Counted from the stretch's first letter, positions 9,014 to 18,388 are shown. The stretch is DNA of 64,000 nucleotides from Kofleriaceae bacterium (GCA_025357755.1 JANXOP010000079.1:1-64000), one strand, 5' to 3'. Program-made: numbers and translations. Notes: generated from the sequence alone by a model not told the origin.

Positions 9014-9037
9014 GATCTATCTCCAGTACGTGCGTGG

Positions 9038-10072
9038 TTATGCAGTCGCTCGCAACGGCTTTCGACCGATCGCGAGCTGAAGGGGTGGGTGGTGAGGAGT
9101 CGGTAGGGGTTGGGTGACGATCGGCGTGAGGTCCGCCGCCGCGATCCAGTTCGTGAGCTTGCCGGGTTCGAAGCCGAGCCACACGTGGCCTTGCTCGCGC
9201 AGCGTCTCGTCGTCGTGCGGAGCGTGATCGACGAGCGCGAGATGACCACCGGGCCGGAGCAAGCGCGTGGCCGCCGCGATCGCATCTTGCGGCCGACCGA
9301 GAAAGTGAAGCACGCGCGAGATCACGACGAGGTCGGCGCCACGCTCCTTGGCCTGGCCGGCCGGGCCGAGCACTTCTTCGGCGAGCGCGGCATCTTCGAT
9401 GCTGCCTTCGCGCAACCGCACGTTCGCGAGGCCCCACTGTTCGAGCCGCGCCGCACAGCGCGCGAGGCGAGCCGCACTGCGATCGACCGCGACGACGCGT
9501 TCGTAGAGGGGGGCGAGCAGCGGCAAGAGCGCACCTTCTCCGGTGCCTGCATCGATCGCGAGGGCCCGCCCCGGCAACAGTGGCGCGAGGATCGGCAACC
9601 AGCCGACGAGCAGCGAATCGAGCGCCGGCGCCGGCGCTTCGTGGACGTGCTCGTCGAATAACTTCTTCGAGAGCTCTTCACGCTGCGCGACCACGCGCGC
9701 GACCTTCGCGAGGCTGCCGTCCTTGCTGCACAACCGGCGACCTTCGGTCACGGCCGCATCGATCACGCCGCGCCGCCCTTCGGCTGCACTGTCGCCCGCG
9801 GGCAAGCCTCGATCGCCGACGACGTCGGTCTGGAGCTCGGCCTTGAGCAGGATCCGCGTCCCATCGCGGCGCGAGGCGAGGAGCCCGACCTCGCGCAACG
9901 GTTGGGTCTTCTTCGTGATCTGCGGCTGACTCTCGTCCATCAGCAGGGCGAGCTCGCCGACCGTGAGCTCTTCTTCCGCGCACAGCGCGAGCAGACGGAG
10001 GCGGTCCTCATCGCCGAGCAAGCGGAACAAATCCGCGCGCACCGTCTGCATTCCCTTTATATATTCCATCAT
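9038..10072 (-). CDS. ArsR-family regulator fused to SAM methyltransferase (SahR-like)
   Basis: A 344-residue fusion. Residues about 8-75 form an ArsR-type winged helix (RLRLLALCAEEELTVGELALLMDESQPQITKKTQPLREVGLL region). Residues about 160-330 are a class I methyltransferase, with motif I AIDAGTGEG, motif II VVAVDRS and a later PGGHLALVDH. ArsR proteins of the SahR group control ahcY and methionine genes in Proteobacteria in response to SAH. This gene sits directly ahead of ahcY in the same direction, so it probably senses SAH/SAM through the methyltransferase fold and controls ahcY. Whether it still methylates anything is unknown. ATG at 10072 is followed by a second ATG at 10069; either may be used. 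Confidence 0.82.
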   Translation of the reverse strand: MMEYIKGMQTVRADLFRLLGDEDRLRLLALCAEEELTVGELALLMDESQPQITKKTQPLREVGLLASRRDGTRILLKAELQTDVVGDRGLPAGDSAAEGRRGVIDAAVTEGRRLCSKDGSLAKVARVVAQREELSKKLFDEHVHEAPAPALDSLLVGWLPILAPLLPGRALAIDAGTGEGALLPLLAPLYERVVAVDRSAARLARCAARLEQWGLANVRLREGSIEDAALAEEVLGPAGQAKERGADLVVISRVLHFLGRPQDAIAAATRLLRPGGHLALVDHAPHDDETLREQGHVWLGFEPGKLTNWIAAADLTPIVTQPLPTPHHPPLQLAIGRKPLRATA

Positions 10073-10099
10073 GCGAATCTAGGCAAGCAAGGTTCTGAA

Positions 10100-10174
10100 G
10101 GTAGGTAAAGTACGAGCCAATCCGGCAAGCTAAAGCCTCGCAGCCGTTTGACTTGTCGGAGTACCGCTCCTACC
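10100..10174 (+). ncRNA. Structured 5' leader element ahead of Ser/Thr kinase gene (class unknown)
   Basis: Three nested helices can be drawn from the bases. The outer one is GGTAGG (10100-10105) with CCTACC (10169-10174). The middle one is GTAC (10110-10113) with GTAC (10161-10164). The inner one is CCGGCAAG (10122-10129) with CTTGTCGG (10152-10159), 8 pairs including one G-U. The inner helix closes a 22-base loop containing TAAAGCC and CAGCCG. The element ends 23 bases before the kinase ATG and could be a riboswitch-like leader or a protein-binding site. It lacks the conserved blocks of c-di-GMP (GEMM) riboswitches. The opposite strand is the regulator gene's promoter region, so a DNA-level role is also possible. 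Confidence 0.35.
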
Positions 10175-10197
10175 ATTGAGGAAGTAACGCGTAGAAC

Positions 10198-11937
10198 ATG
10201 TCGGCGGAATCTGGCGGCAAGCCACCCACCGGGTCGTCGCCGGGGCGGCCAGTGGCCGACACCCCGCAGCGGCTGATCGTGCGCTCGCAGCAGGGTTCGG
10301 AATCCGTCCATGGAGTCTCCGACACCGCGGTCGCCACCGCGACGGCGACCCGCCAATCGGGCGAACGCCCGAGCGATCACTCGATCGATGCGACGATGGA
10401 TCCCGAGAGCGATCCGCGGGTCACGCCGAGCGGCGAGTTGCGCAAGTCGGGAGGCACGTCGTCCCCGCAAGACCTCATCGGCACCACGCTCGCGGGCCGC
10501 TATCTGGTCAAGCGCCAGATCGGGCAGGGCGGCATGGGCGCGGTGTTCGAGGCCACCCACACGCTGATCGGCAAGCGCGTCGCGGTGAAGGTGTTGCTCG
10601 AGAAGTACGCGGAGCGTGAAGCGATCGTCGCGCGCCTCAAGAAGGAAGCGCAGCTCGCGAGCTCGATCGGTAACGAGCACATCATCGACATCAACGACAT
10701 CGGCAACACCGATGACGGCCGCACGTTCGTGGTGATGGAGTATCTCGACGGTGAATCACTCGCCGAGTGCCTCGCACGCGAGCACGAGCTGCCCGAGCAA
10801 CGCACGCTGCGGATCGCCTCGCAGGCGGCCTCGGCGCTCGGCGCGGCCCACGCCGAAGGCATCGTCCATCGCGATATCAAGCCGGAGAACTTGTTCCTGC
10901 TCAAGCGCAAGGAGCTCGACTTCGTCAAGGTCGTGGACTTCGGGATCTCGAAGTCGCTGCGCGCCACCGGCGAACAAGAAGAAGCGCAACGGCTCACGCA
11001 GACCGGGATGGTGCTCGGCACGCCGCTGTACATGTCGCCGGAGCAAGCACGGGGCGACGAGGATCTCGATCATCGCGTCGATATCTACGCGCTCGGCGTG
11101 ATCATGTACGAGGCCATCACGGGTCGCGTGCCGTTCGCCGGCACGAACTACCTCTCGGTGATCTCGCAGGTCCTCAACGAGGAACCCAAGCCACTGCGCG
11201 AGATTCGCCCGGATGTCTCCGAGGAGCTCGAAGCGATCGTCAACAAGGCGATGAGCAAGGATCGCAGGCTCCGCTACGACGACGCCGAGGCGATGTTGAA
11301 GGACATCACGTCGGTGCTCGAGGACCCGACGCACTCCACCGAGCGCGCGCGGATCACCGGGCCGCGCAAGAAGTTCGCGCAGAGGGCCAAGGGCCTGCCG
11401 CGTACGGCCCTCGCGATCGGTGGCATCGGCATCGCGATCGCGCTCGTGATGCTCGCGGTCGTGCTGCTGATGGGTAAGAACGAGCCGCGCAAGAAGCCGG
11501 TCGACCCGAGCAATGTCCTCGTCGCTCCGGTTGGCGACGCGGGCGTCGCCCTCGCGACACCGGATGCCGCGCCGGTCGAGCCACCCGCGCCAAAGATCAC
11601 GCTGCAGATCGAGAGCGATCCGCCGGGCGCGATGATCTATCGCGACGAGGAACAGATCGGCCCATCGCCCCAGGCACTCCCGCTGATCCAGCGCGATCGG
11701 ATCGTGAAGATCACCGCGACGCTCGAGGGCTACAACAATGCGAGCACCACGATCAATCCGCTCGAGCGCAGCGACGGCCAGAAGATTCCGCTCAAGCTGC
11801 TCAAGCTGGCCAAGAACGCTCCGCAACCCGCGAAGCCGCACGGTTCTGGTTCGGGTTCGGGTTCGGGGACGCCCCATGCGGGTACGGCCGGTGGAGAGCT
11901 CGGTGGCTATCCGCCCAGTGGTACGCTCCCGAAGTAG
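10198..11937 (+). CDS. Ser/Thr protein kinase with TM segment and PEGA-like domain
   Basis: A 579-residue eukaryote-like (Hanks) kinase. A ~95-residue disordered Ser/Pro-rich N-terminus precedes the kinase domain (about 100-365): G-loop IGQGGMG, ATP lysine 131 in VAVK, HRDIKPEN with Asp226, DFGISKS and GTPLYMSPEQ. All key residues are present, so it should be active. A single membrane span lies at about 402-424, followed by an extracytoplasmic PEGA-like domain (ITLQIESDPPGAMIYRDEE region) and a GSGSGSG tail. The stop overlaps the GTG of the next gene, which encodes a TPR/PEGA membrane protein and is the likely partner or substrate. Target and signal are unknown. Confidence 0.93.
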   Translation: MSAESGGKPPTGSSPGRPVADTPQRLIVRSQQGSESVHGVSDTAVATATATRQSGERPSDHSIDATMDPESDPRVTPSGELRKSGGTSSPQDLIGTTLAGRYLVKRQIGQGGMGAVFEATHTLIGKRVAVKVLLEKYAEREAIVARLKKEAQLASSIGNEHIIDINDIGNTDDGRTFVVMEYLDGESLAECLAREHELPEQRTLRIASQAASALGAAHAEGIVHRDIKPENLFLLKRKELDFVKVVDFGISKSLRATGEQEEAQRLTQTGMVLGTPLYMSPEQARGDEDLDHRVDIYALGVIMYEAITGRVPFAGTNYLSVISQVLNEEPKPLREIRPDVSEELEAIVNKAMSKDRRLRYDDAEAMLKDITSVLEDPTHSTERARITGPRKKFAQRAKGLPRTALAIGGIGIAIALVMLAVVLLMGKNEPRKKPVDPSNVLVAPVGDAGVALATPDAAPVEPPAPKITLQIESDPPGAMIYRDEEQIGPSPQALPLIQRDRIVKITATLEGYNNASTTINPLERSDGQKIPLKLLKLAKNAPQPAKPHGSGSGSGSGTPHAGTAGGELGGYPPSGTLPK

Positions 11938-13592
11938 TGAGGGGCACAGCGCTGCTGTTCGTTGCGGCGGTGACCTCGGTGGCACACGCCGAGGGTCGCG
12001 ACGCCGGATACATCTCGAAAGATGTGCTCGAGCTCGAGATCGATCAGTGCGTCCCCGATAAGGCGATCTCGAAAGAGGAGCTGCTGCGTCGCGGTGGCGA
12101 GTACTACCAGCGCGGCGAAGTGCTGTATCTCCAGGGCGATTACAAAGGCGCCGTGCAGGAGCTCGTGTCGAGCTACTGCCAGGTCCCGTTCTATTCGATC
12201 TTGAAGGATATCGGTCAGGCATACGAGCGCGAGCTCGAGTACGGCCGTGCGATCGCGTACTTCTCGCGCTACGTGCTCGATGTCCCAGCCGATGCCAAGC
12301 GCGCGAATTCGTGCGCCCCGGATCCGCAGGAAGACAAGAAGAACGTGCTCGCGCGCATCCAGGTGCTCGAGAAACTCCCGGCGAAGATCCGCGTGCAAGT
12401 CACGCCGAACGATGCGCACATCAGCATCGTCCAGGATTCGATCGTCAGGTCGTACGGCAACTCGGGCTCCGAGCTCGTCGTGCCAGGCGGCCCTTATCAG
12501 CTCGTGATCGAGCGCGCCGGCTTTCACTCGGTGACGCGCGAGATCCACCCGGAGATCGGCAAGCCGTACACGTACTTCGAGACGCTCAGCGCGATCAAAG
12601 GTCACCTGCGCGTTCGCACGATCCCCGGCGATGCCCGGATCTTCCTCGATAACCGGCTCGTCGCGAGCGGTCTCTACGAGACCGATCTGCCGGGCGGCAA
12701 GTATCATGTCTCGGTCGAGGCGCAGGATCGTGTGACGGTCGACAAGGATGTCGACGTCCTCGCCGACAAGGACGCGGACATCTCGATCGAGATGCCGCGC
12801 GAGCCGGAGTTCGGGCGCAAGCAGTTGCTGCTGTACAGCGTGTTCGGCGGTAGCCTCGCGGCGGCCTTCGCGCTGCAGAATCAGAATGGCTCGACGATCG
12901 CGAGTGCGTCGGTGATCGGAGCGGGCACCGGCTTTCTCGGGGTCTACTACGGCACCGATCGTAACCTGGCGCTCGGTACGAGCTCGCTCACCGTCTCGGC
13001 ATCGCTGATCGGTGGCGTGAGCGGTGGTGTGCTCGGTGGCTTGATCAGCGGATCGCAGGACGTGGTGTTGCCGCTGATCGGTGGCGGGCTCGTCGTCGGT
13101 GGCGTCGCGGGGTATCTCGTCGGCGATCGCACGCATCCCACGCCAGGGGATGCGGCCGTGATCAACTCCGGCGCCTTGTGGGGCACCGTCGCGGGCAGCT
13201 TGTTCTCGGCGACGTTCAAGCCCGGTGATCAGATCTCCTCGGGGCTCGTGCTTTCGGGGCTCGGCATGGGCACCGTCGCAGGCGTCGTGCTGCAGCGCTT
13301 CTTCACGGTCAGCCGGACCCGCGCCTTGTTGATCGATGCGAGTGGCCTCGTCGGAGTGTTGCTCGCGCTCGCCGCCGAAAACGTCGTTCAACAGATCGTC
13401 GATAACCAGGCGACCTCGTCCACCGAGCGCACCGCGAACTACGCGCTCGGCGGGCTGACCACCGGGTTACTCCTCGGAGGCATCTTCACGCGCTCGATCG
13501 ATGATCCGAAGCTCGCGATCACGCCCGCGGTGAACAACGTGCGAACGGGCTCGGTCTCGACGACGACATTCGGCATCGCCGGTTCGTTTTGA
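11937..13592 (+). CDS. TPR/PEGA-domain membrane protein, kinase partner
   Basis: A 551-residue protein with a signal peptide (about 1-18, ending in AHA). A TPR-like segment follows (GGEYYQRGEVLYLQGDYKGAVQEL, then AYERELEYGRAIAYFSRYVLDVP). Two PEGA-type beta domains lie at about 145-220 (RVQVTPNDAHISIV) and 220-290 (LRVRTIPGDARIFLDNRLVASG). The C-terminal half holds many short Gly/Ala/Val-rich hydrophobic spans, suggesting a multi-pass membrane region. GTG at 11937 overlaps the kinase stop by one base, so the two are translationally coupled. PEGA domains are surface beta modules of unknown ligand. I infer a sensor or scaffold for the kinase. Confidence 0.8.
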   Translation: MRGTALLFVAAVTSVAHAEGRDAGYISKDVLELEIDQCVPDKAISKEELLRRGGEYYQRGEVLYLQGDYKGAVQELVSSYCQVPFYSILKDIGQAYERELEYGRAIAYFSRYVLDVPADAKRANSCAPDPQEDKKNVLARIQVLEKLPAKIRVQVTPNDAHISIVQDSIVRSYGNSGSELVVPGGPYQLVIERAGFHSVTREIHPEIGKPYTYFETLSAIKGHLRVRTIPGDARIFLDNRLVASGLYETDLPGGKYHVSVEAQDRVTVDKDVDVLADKDADISIEMPREPEFGRKQLLLYSVFGGSLAAAFALQNQNGSTIASASVIGAGTGFLGVYYGTDRNLALGTSSLTVSASLIGGVSGGVLGGLISGSQDVVLPLIGGGLVVGGVAGYLVGDRTHPTPGDAAVINSGALWGTVAGSLFSATFKPGDQISSGLVLSGLGMGTVAGVVLQRFFTVSRTRALLIDASGLVGVLLALAAENVVQQIVDNQATSSTERTANYALGGLTTGLLLGGIFTRSIDDPKLAITPAVNNVRTGSVSTTTFGIAGSF

Positions 13593-13610
13593 TCCTGGTA
13601 CCGTGGCGCC

Positions 13611-15599
13611 GTGACGCTGGAACGTCGCCCGAGTGCGTGCCCTCTCGATTGCCCTGATCTCTGTGGGCTCGAGGTCACGGTCGAGCACGGCCGCGTCCTG
13701 GCAGTCGATGGTGATCATCGCAGCTCGTTCACCAACGGGATGATCTGCGGCAAGGTCCGCAAGATCGCGGATCACCTCTACGGTCCCGATCGCTTGCTCT
13801 ATCCGATGCTGCGCGAGGGCGACCAGTGGCATCGGCTCGGCTGGGACGCCGCCCTCGACCTGGTCGCGAGCAAGCTCGAAGCGATCCGCGCGCGCCACGG
13901 CGGCACCGCGATCTTGCCGTACCACTACGGCGGCTCGAACGGCTGGCTCACCGACGGGGCACTCGCCGAGCGGTTCTGGCGCCGGATGGAGACGAGCCAG
14001 CTCGACAGGACGTATTGCTCCGCCGCGGCGACCGCGGCCTCACGCGGGCTGTACGGCAAGATGCCGGGCGTCGCGCTCGAAGACTACGAGCACGCGAAGT
14101 TGATCGTGTTGTGGGCCGTGAATCCCTCGGCGACCGGGATCCATCTCGTGCCGGTGATCAAGCGCGCGCGCGAACGCGGTGCGAAGCTAGTCGTGATCGA
14201 TCCGCGCGTCACGCCCTTGGCCCGCGGTGCCGACATGCATCTTGCCGTGCGACCCGGCGCAGATCTGCCGGTCGCGCTCGCGATCATCGATGCGTTGTTC
14301 GAGCGCGGTCACGCCGACAAACAGTTTCTCGCCGAGCACTGTGAAGGAGTCGACGAGCTTCGCCACCGCGCCGCACTGTGGCCGATCGAGCGCGCCGCGG
14401 CCGAGGCCAAGATCTCGGCGGCGCAGCTGTCCGAGTTTGTCGATCTCTACGCAGCAGCGTCGCCGGCGGCGCTGCGGCTCGGCTATGGCCTCGAGCGCAA
14501 TCGCAACGGGGGTAGTGCGGTCGCCGCGGCGATCGCGATTCCGGCGATCGCGAACAAGTTCGGCGTGCGCGGTGGCGGCTTCACGATGTCGAACAGCGAT
14601 GCGCCGTGGACCGTGAGCTCGGAGGCCGCGATCGGGACCGAGCCGCAGGTCGCGCGGCACGTCAACATGAGCGGTGTCGCCGAGGCGCTCGCGACGCTGC
14701 GCGATCCGCCGATCGAGTGCATCTTCATCTACAACGCGAATCCGGTCGCGACCGCGCCGGATCAACGCCGGTTGATCGAGCAGCTGCGCCGCGATGATCT
14801 GTTCGTGATCTGTCACGAGCAGGTGTGGACCGACACCGCGCAGCTCGCAGATCTGGTGCTGCCGGCGACCGCCTTCCTCGAGCATCGCGAGCTTCGTCGC
14901 GGCTACGGCAACATGCGGATGTACGATTCGCCGGCGGTCGCGACCCCCGCAGGTGAAGCGCGCAGCAACAACCAGCTGTTCGGGGCGTTGCTCGAGCGTT
15001 TCGGTCTCGTGCGTCCCGGCGATGCGATGACGGATCAAGAGCTCGTCGATCGGATGCTCGCGGCGGGCAGCCACGGCGAGGAGCTGCAAGCCTCGCTCGC
15101 GCGCGATGGCATCGCGCAGCCGGCGGGGACCGAGCGGCCCGTGATGTTCGTCGATTCGTTCCCGCCCTCCGGCAAGATCCAGCTCGTGCCGGAGGCGCTC
15201 GATCGCGAGGCGCTCGGCGGCCTGTACACCTACAAGGGCGATCCAGAGACCGAGGCGTTCCCGCTCGCCTTGATCTCGCCCGCGCTATCGACGCAGATCA
15301 GCTCGATGTTCGGTCAGCTTCGTCACGCGCCCGGCGAGCTCGAGCTCGCGACCGGCGATGCCGAAGCGCGCGGCATTCGCACCGGCGATCTGGTGCGAGC
15401 GTGGAACGCCACGGGCGAAGTGCGGTGCATCGCGAAGGTCACCGACGTGCGCCCAGGCGTGTGCGTGCTCGCGAAGGGCCTGTGGCGCAAGCACACCTCG
15501 AATGGCTACACCTCGAATGCGTTGATCCCTGGTGCGTACGCGGATCTCGGGGGGCAAGCCGCATTCAACGACGCCCGCATCCAGGTCGAGAAAGCCTAG
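13611..15599 (+). CDS. Molybdopterin oxidoreductase (DMSO-reductase family)
   Basis: A 662-residue catalytic subunit of the MopB/DMSO-reductase superfamily. A [4Fe-4S] site is formed by Cys10, Cys14, Cys18 and Cys46 (CPLDCPDLCGL and GMICGK). The Mo-bis-MGD fold follows, with NPSATGIHLVPVI, VIDPRVTPLA, IYNANPVATAPDQ and a C-terminal dinucleotide-binding barrel (GDLVRAWNATGEV). A cysteine at 136 in TYCSAAA is the best candidate Mo ligand, as in the formate/polysulfide reductase branch. No signal peptide or partner subunit is adjacent, so a soluble cytoplasmic enzyme of unknown substrate is likely. GTG at 13611. Its stop shares CTAG with the convergent kinase gene. Confidence 0.88.
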   Translation: MTLERRPSACPLDCPDLCGLEVTVEHGRVLAVDGDHRSSFTNGMICGKVRKIADHLYGPDRLLYPMLREGDQWHRLGWDAALDLVASKLEAIRARHGGTAILPYHYGGSNGWLTDGALAERFWRRMETSQLDRTYCSAAATAASRGLYGKMPGVALEDYEHAKLIVLWAVNPSATGIHLVPVIKRARERGAKLVVIDPRVTPLARGADMHLAVRPGADLPVALAIIDALFERGHADKQFLAEHCEGVDELRHRAALWPIERAAAEAKISAAQLSEFVDLYAAASPAALRLGYGLERNRNGGSAVAAAIAIPAIANKFGVRGGGFTMSNSDAPWTVSSEAAIGTEPQVARHVNMSGVAEALATLRDPPIECIFIYNANPVATAPDQRRLIEQLRRDDLFVICHEQVWTDTAQLADLVLPATAFLEHRELRRGYGNMRMYDSPAVATPAGEARSNNQLFGALLERFGLVRPGDAMTDQELVDRMLAAGSHGEELQASLARDGIAQPAGTERPVMFVDSFPPSGKIQLVPEALDREALGGLYTYKGDPETEAFPLALISPALSTQISSMFGQLRHAPGELELATGDAEARGIRTGDLVRAWNATGEVRCIAKVTDVRPGVCVLAKGLWRKHTSNGYTSNALIPGAYADLGGQAAFNDARIQVEKA

Positions 15600-17011
15600 C
15601 TCAGGAGCAGGATCGTCAACACGATGACGACGATCGTCAGCGCGACGATCCCGATCACGATCGCACTCCGGCCGAGCGAGCGCGTGACGGGCACGACGAT
15701 CGGCATCGGCTCGGGCGGGACCTGGAGGATGCTCGTCGCGACCATCGCGGGCTGCGAGTCGTACTGGATCGAGATCTCGGGCAACGACGCTGACGCAGCG
15801 GGAGCCATCCGAGGCTGTGACGCTCGCGGCGACAGCGACGGCATCGGCGGCAACGGCAACGCGCTGTGCTGGTCGTCGAGCGGCCCACTCGGCGGCATCG
15901 TGCGCTGGACCTCGGCCGAGAGCTGCTGCACGCGGACTCCCGGTGCTGGAGTCGGAACGCGAAAGCCTGTCACGGTCTGCGGCACCGGTGCGGTCGCGCG
16001 TGGCGGCCGGGTGCGCTCGTCCTCGAAATCGTGGGCCCGCATCTGCGGCAGGTTATCGATCGTCTTGTCCGGATCGAGCTCCGAGAAGGAGGGACGCACC
16101 GGAGGCAGCGACATCGAGATGCCGGCGGCCGTCATCGTCGGAATCTTCGTGCCACGTAGCCGCTTGAGCACCGTGACCACGGCCGCGAGCGACGGACGAT
16201 TCGGTGGGTCCTTTGCGAGCATCGCTTCGATCAGCTGCACGAGCTCCTCGGGCAGCCCGGTGACGCGTTCGGCGAGCGACGGCACCGGTTCGTCTTGATG
16301 CAGCAGGAGCGTCTCGACCGAGCTCGCGCCGTAGAATGGCGGTCGCCCGGAGAGCAGCTCGTACGACATCACCCCGAGGGCGTAGATATCGGTGCGCGCG
16401 TCGACGAGCTCGGACGCGCGCGCTTGTTCCGGCGACATGTACACGGGCGTGCCGAGCATCGAGCCGGTCAGCGTGCGAAAGTTGCCGGTCGGTGCGACCA
16501 GCTTCGCGAGGCCCCAATCGAGCAGCCGGACCTCGGGCCAGCCGCCCGGCACGTTCATCATGAACACGTTGTCGGGTTTGAGATCGCGATGGATGATGCC
16601 CTTCGCGTGCGCCGCGATCAGCGCCGAAGAGATCTTGTCGATGATCTCCGCGGCTTCGCTGACGTGGACCGCCCCCGTGCGCTTGAGACGGTCGCGCAGC
16701 GATTCACCCTCGAGCAGGTCCATCACGTAGTAGTGCCGACCGTCCGGCAGGGAGCCAAAATCGAAGATATCGACGATGTTCGGATGACCGATGCGATTGA
16801 CCGCCCGGGCTTCGGTGATGAAGCGCTCGACCGCGGAAGGCTCGTTGGAGAGCGCGGGCTTGAGGATCTTGATCGCCGCGCGCTTGCCAATCAGGGGATG
16901 CGTCGCGGCATAGACCACGCCCATGCCACCGACGCCGATCATCTCGTCGATCAGATAGCCGCTGACGCTCGTGCCCGCTCCCAGCAGCGCGCCATCGTCG
17001 AGACCGCCCAC
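15596..17011 (-). CDS. Ser/Thr protein kinase with C-terminal TM anchor (paralogue A)
   Basis: A 471-residue Hanks-type kinase. The catalytic domain is at about 19-285: G-loop IGVGGMG (25-31), Lys48 in AAIK, HRDLKPDN, and GTPVYMSPEQ. The usual DFG is DWG here (LLDWGLAK); the Asp that binds metal is kept, so it should still be active. A Pro-rich linker of about 140 residues leads to a C-terminal membrane span (last ~22 residues, IVIGIVALTIVVIVLTILLL), leaving almost nothing outside. GTG at 17011. It lies 21 bases after its closest paralogue, with which it shares long stretches (HPNIVDIFDF, VMDLLEGESLR), so the pair arose by tandem duplication. Confidence 0.93.
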   Translation of the reverse strand: MGGLDDGALLGAGTSVSGYLIDEMIGVGGMGVVYAATHPLIGKRAAIKILKPALSNEPSAVERFITEARAVNRIGHPNIVDIFDFGSLPDGRHYYVMDLLEGESLRDRLKRTGAVHVSEAAEIIDKISSALIAAHAKGIIHRDLKPDNVFMMNVPGGWPEVRLLDWGLAKLVAPTGNFRTLTGSMLGTPVYMSPEQARASELVDARTDIYALGVMSYELLSGRPPFYGASSVETLLLHQDEPVPSLAERVTGLPEELVQLIEAMLAKDPPNRPSLAAVVTVLKRLRGTKIPTMTAAGISMSLPPVRPSFSELDPDKTIDNLPQMRAHDFEDERTRPPRATAPVPQTVTGFRVPTPAPGVRVQQLSAEVQRTMPPSGPLDDQHSALPLPPMPSLSPRASQPRMAPAASASLPEISIQYDSQPAMVATSILQVPPEPMPIVVPVTRSLGRSAIVIGIVALTIVVIVLTILLLS

Positions 17012-17032
17012 GCGCCGATCATACTCCGATGC

Positions 17033-18373
17033 TCAGGCCACGATCGCGATCACGACCGCCGCCGCGATCGCGAGGACGAGCACGACACCGACGATCGACC
17101 ACAACCGCCGACCCTTCGTTGGTGGTCGAAGCTGGGTCACTTTAGGCGTCGTGCGGGTCACCGTCGCGGGTGCGCCGACCCCGAGCTGCGTCGTCGGGAC
17201 CGCGGATCTCGTCGCGCGAATCCCGGAGCTCGCGAGGTGGGCCAGCTTGCCCGCGACGCCGAGCACCGGTTCGGAGGGGTGACCAGATCTCGTCGAAACC
17301 ACGGGAGCTCCTGCGGGCGGGGTTGCGAACACGGGCGCCGCACCGACGGCGGTCGCGCTCATATCGAGGCTCGGCACCGGGCGGTCGTAGCTCGAGACGT
17401 GACCGATCACAGGCGCTGAAGAGAGAGAAGGCTGGAGCCGCTTGAGCACCGCCCGCACGGCGACGAGCGAGGGCCGGTGATCTGGATCGATGGCGACCAT
17501 CGCTTCGACGAGTTGCGCGAGCTCGGCCGGCAGCGAGCGGATCGTCGCGAGCATCTGGCTCGGCGTACCCGAGAGATCGAAGCCACCGGTCGCGAACCTG
17601 CGGGGTCGCTTGCCATCGAGGATCTCGAACGCGACCACCCCGAGCGCGAAGATATCCGTACGGTGATCGATCGCCTTCTCGCCGCGCAGCTGCTCGGGCG
17701 ACATGTAATCGGGCGTGCCGAGCTGCGCGCCGGTCGCGGTACGAAATGCGCGCGCCGAGAGCAGCTGGTTGTTCGCCATCAGCTTCGCGAGTCCGAAATC
17801 GAGCAACTTCACGTCGAGCTGATCCGGATGCTCGACGAGAAAGACGTTGTCGGGCTTGAGGTCGCGATGCACGAAGCCTTTGGCGTGCGCGGCATCGAGC
17901 GCCGACGCGACTTCGTCGAGCACGGTCGCCGCTTCCGCCGCCGACAACGGTCCCCGCTGGAGCCGCTTGCGCAGCGATTCGCCCTCGAGCAGGTCCATCA
18001 CGAGGTAGCGCCGGCCGTCGGGCAGGATGTCGAAGTCGAAGATATCGACGATGTTCGGGTGGCCGATCGCATTCACCGATCGCGCTTCTTGGATGAACCG
18101 TTCGATCGTCGCCGGGTTCTTCGAGAGCGAAGGCTTGAGCACCTTGATCGCGGCGCGCTTGCCGATGATCGGATGGGTCGCGCTGTACACGACGCCCATG
18201 CCACCGCGGCCGAGCTCGCCATCGATCACGTAGCCACCGACCGAGGTACCTTGGAGCTCGAGCCCTTGTTCGAACGGCTCGAGCTGCTCGGCCTGCCCGG
18301 TCATGAGGTCGTGATCGAGAGGTGGGATGGCCATCGCCTCGGTCACCCCCGCGTCGTCGTCCTCCTCCTCCAC
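17033..18373 (-). CDS. Ser/Thr protein kinase with C-terminal TM anchor (paralogue B)
   Basis: A 446-residue kinase, upstream tandem paralogue of the gene at 15596-17011. The kinase domain is at about 48-310: LGRGGMG, Lys78 in AAIK, HRDLKPDN, LLDFGLAK and GTPDYMSPEQ, all intact. It has an acidic N-terminus (MEEEDDD), a Pro/Ser-rich juxtamembrane linker, and a C-terminal membrane span (VGVVLVLAIAAAVVIAIV). The start is GTG at 18373, placing it 15 bases after the cytochrome gene stop, so it may be read from the same transcript. An internal ATG (MAIPPL, codon 14) is an alternative start. Confidence 0.92.
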   Translation of the reverse strand: MEEEDDDAGVTEAMAIPPLDHDLMTGQAEQLEPFEQGLELQGTSVGGYVIDGELGRGGMGVVYSATHPIIGKRAAIKVLKPSLSKNPATIERFIQEARSVNAIGHPNIVDIFDFDILPDGRRYLVMDLLEGESLRKRLQRGPLSAAEAATVLDEVASALDAAHAKGFVHRDLKPDNVFLVEHPDQLDVKLLDFGLAKLMANNQLLSARAFRTATGAQLGTPDYMSPEQLRGEKAIDHRTDIFALGVVAFEILDGKRPRRFATGGFDLSGTPSQMLATIRSLPAELAQLVEAMVAIDPDHRPSLVAVRAVLKRLQPSLSSAPVIGHVSSYDRPVPSLDMSATAVGAAPVFATPPAGAPVVSTRSGHPSEPVLGVAGKLAHLASSGIRATRSAVPTTQLGVGAPATVTRTTPKVTQLRPPTKGRRLWSIVGVVLVLAIAAAVVIAIVA

Positions 18374-18388
18374 GAGAGGAAGTGTAGG

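Noticed and set aside
9014-9037. SAH riboswitch in front of ahcY
   Set aside because: Only 24 bases lie between the regulator gene and ahcY, too short for the known SAH aptamer.
10100-10174. c-di-GMP (GEMM) riboswitch assignment for the kinase leader
   Set aside because: The conserved GGCAAACC and GACGCAAAGCC blocks are missing, so the class cannot be named.
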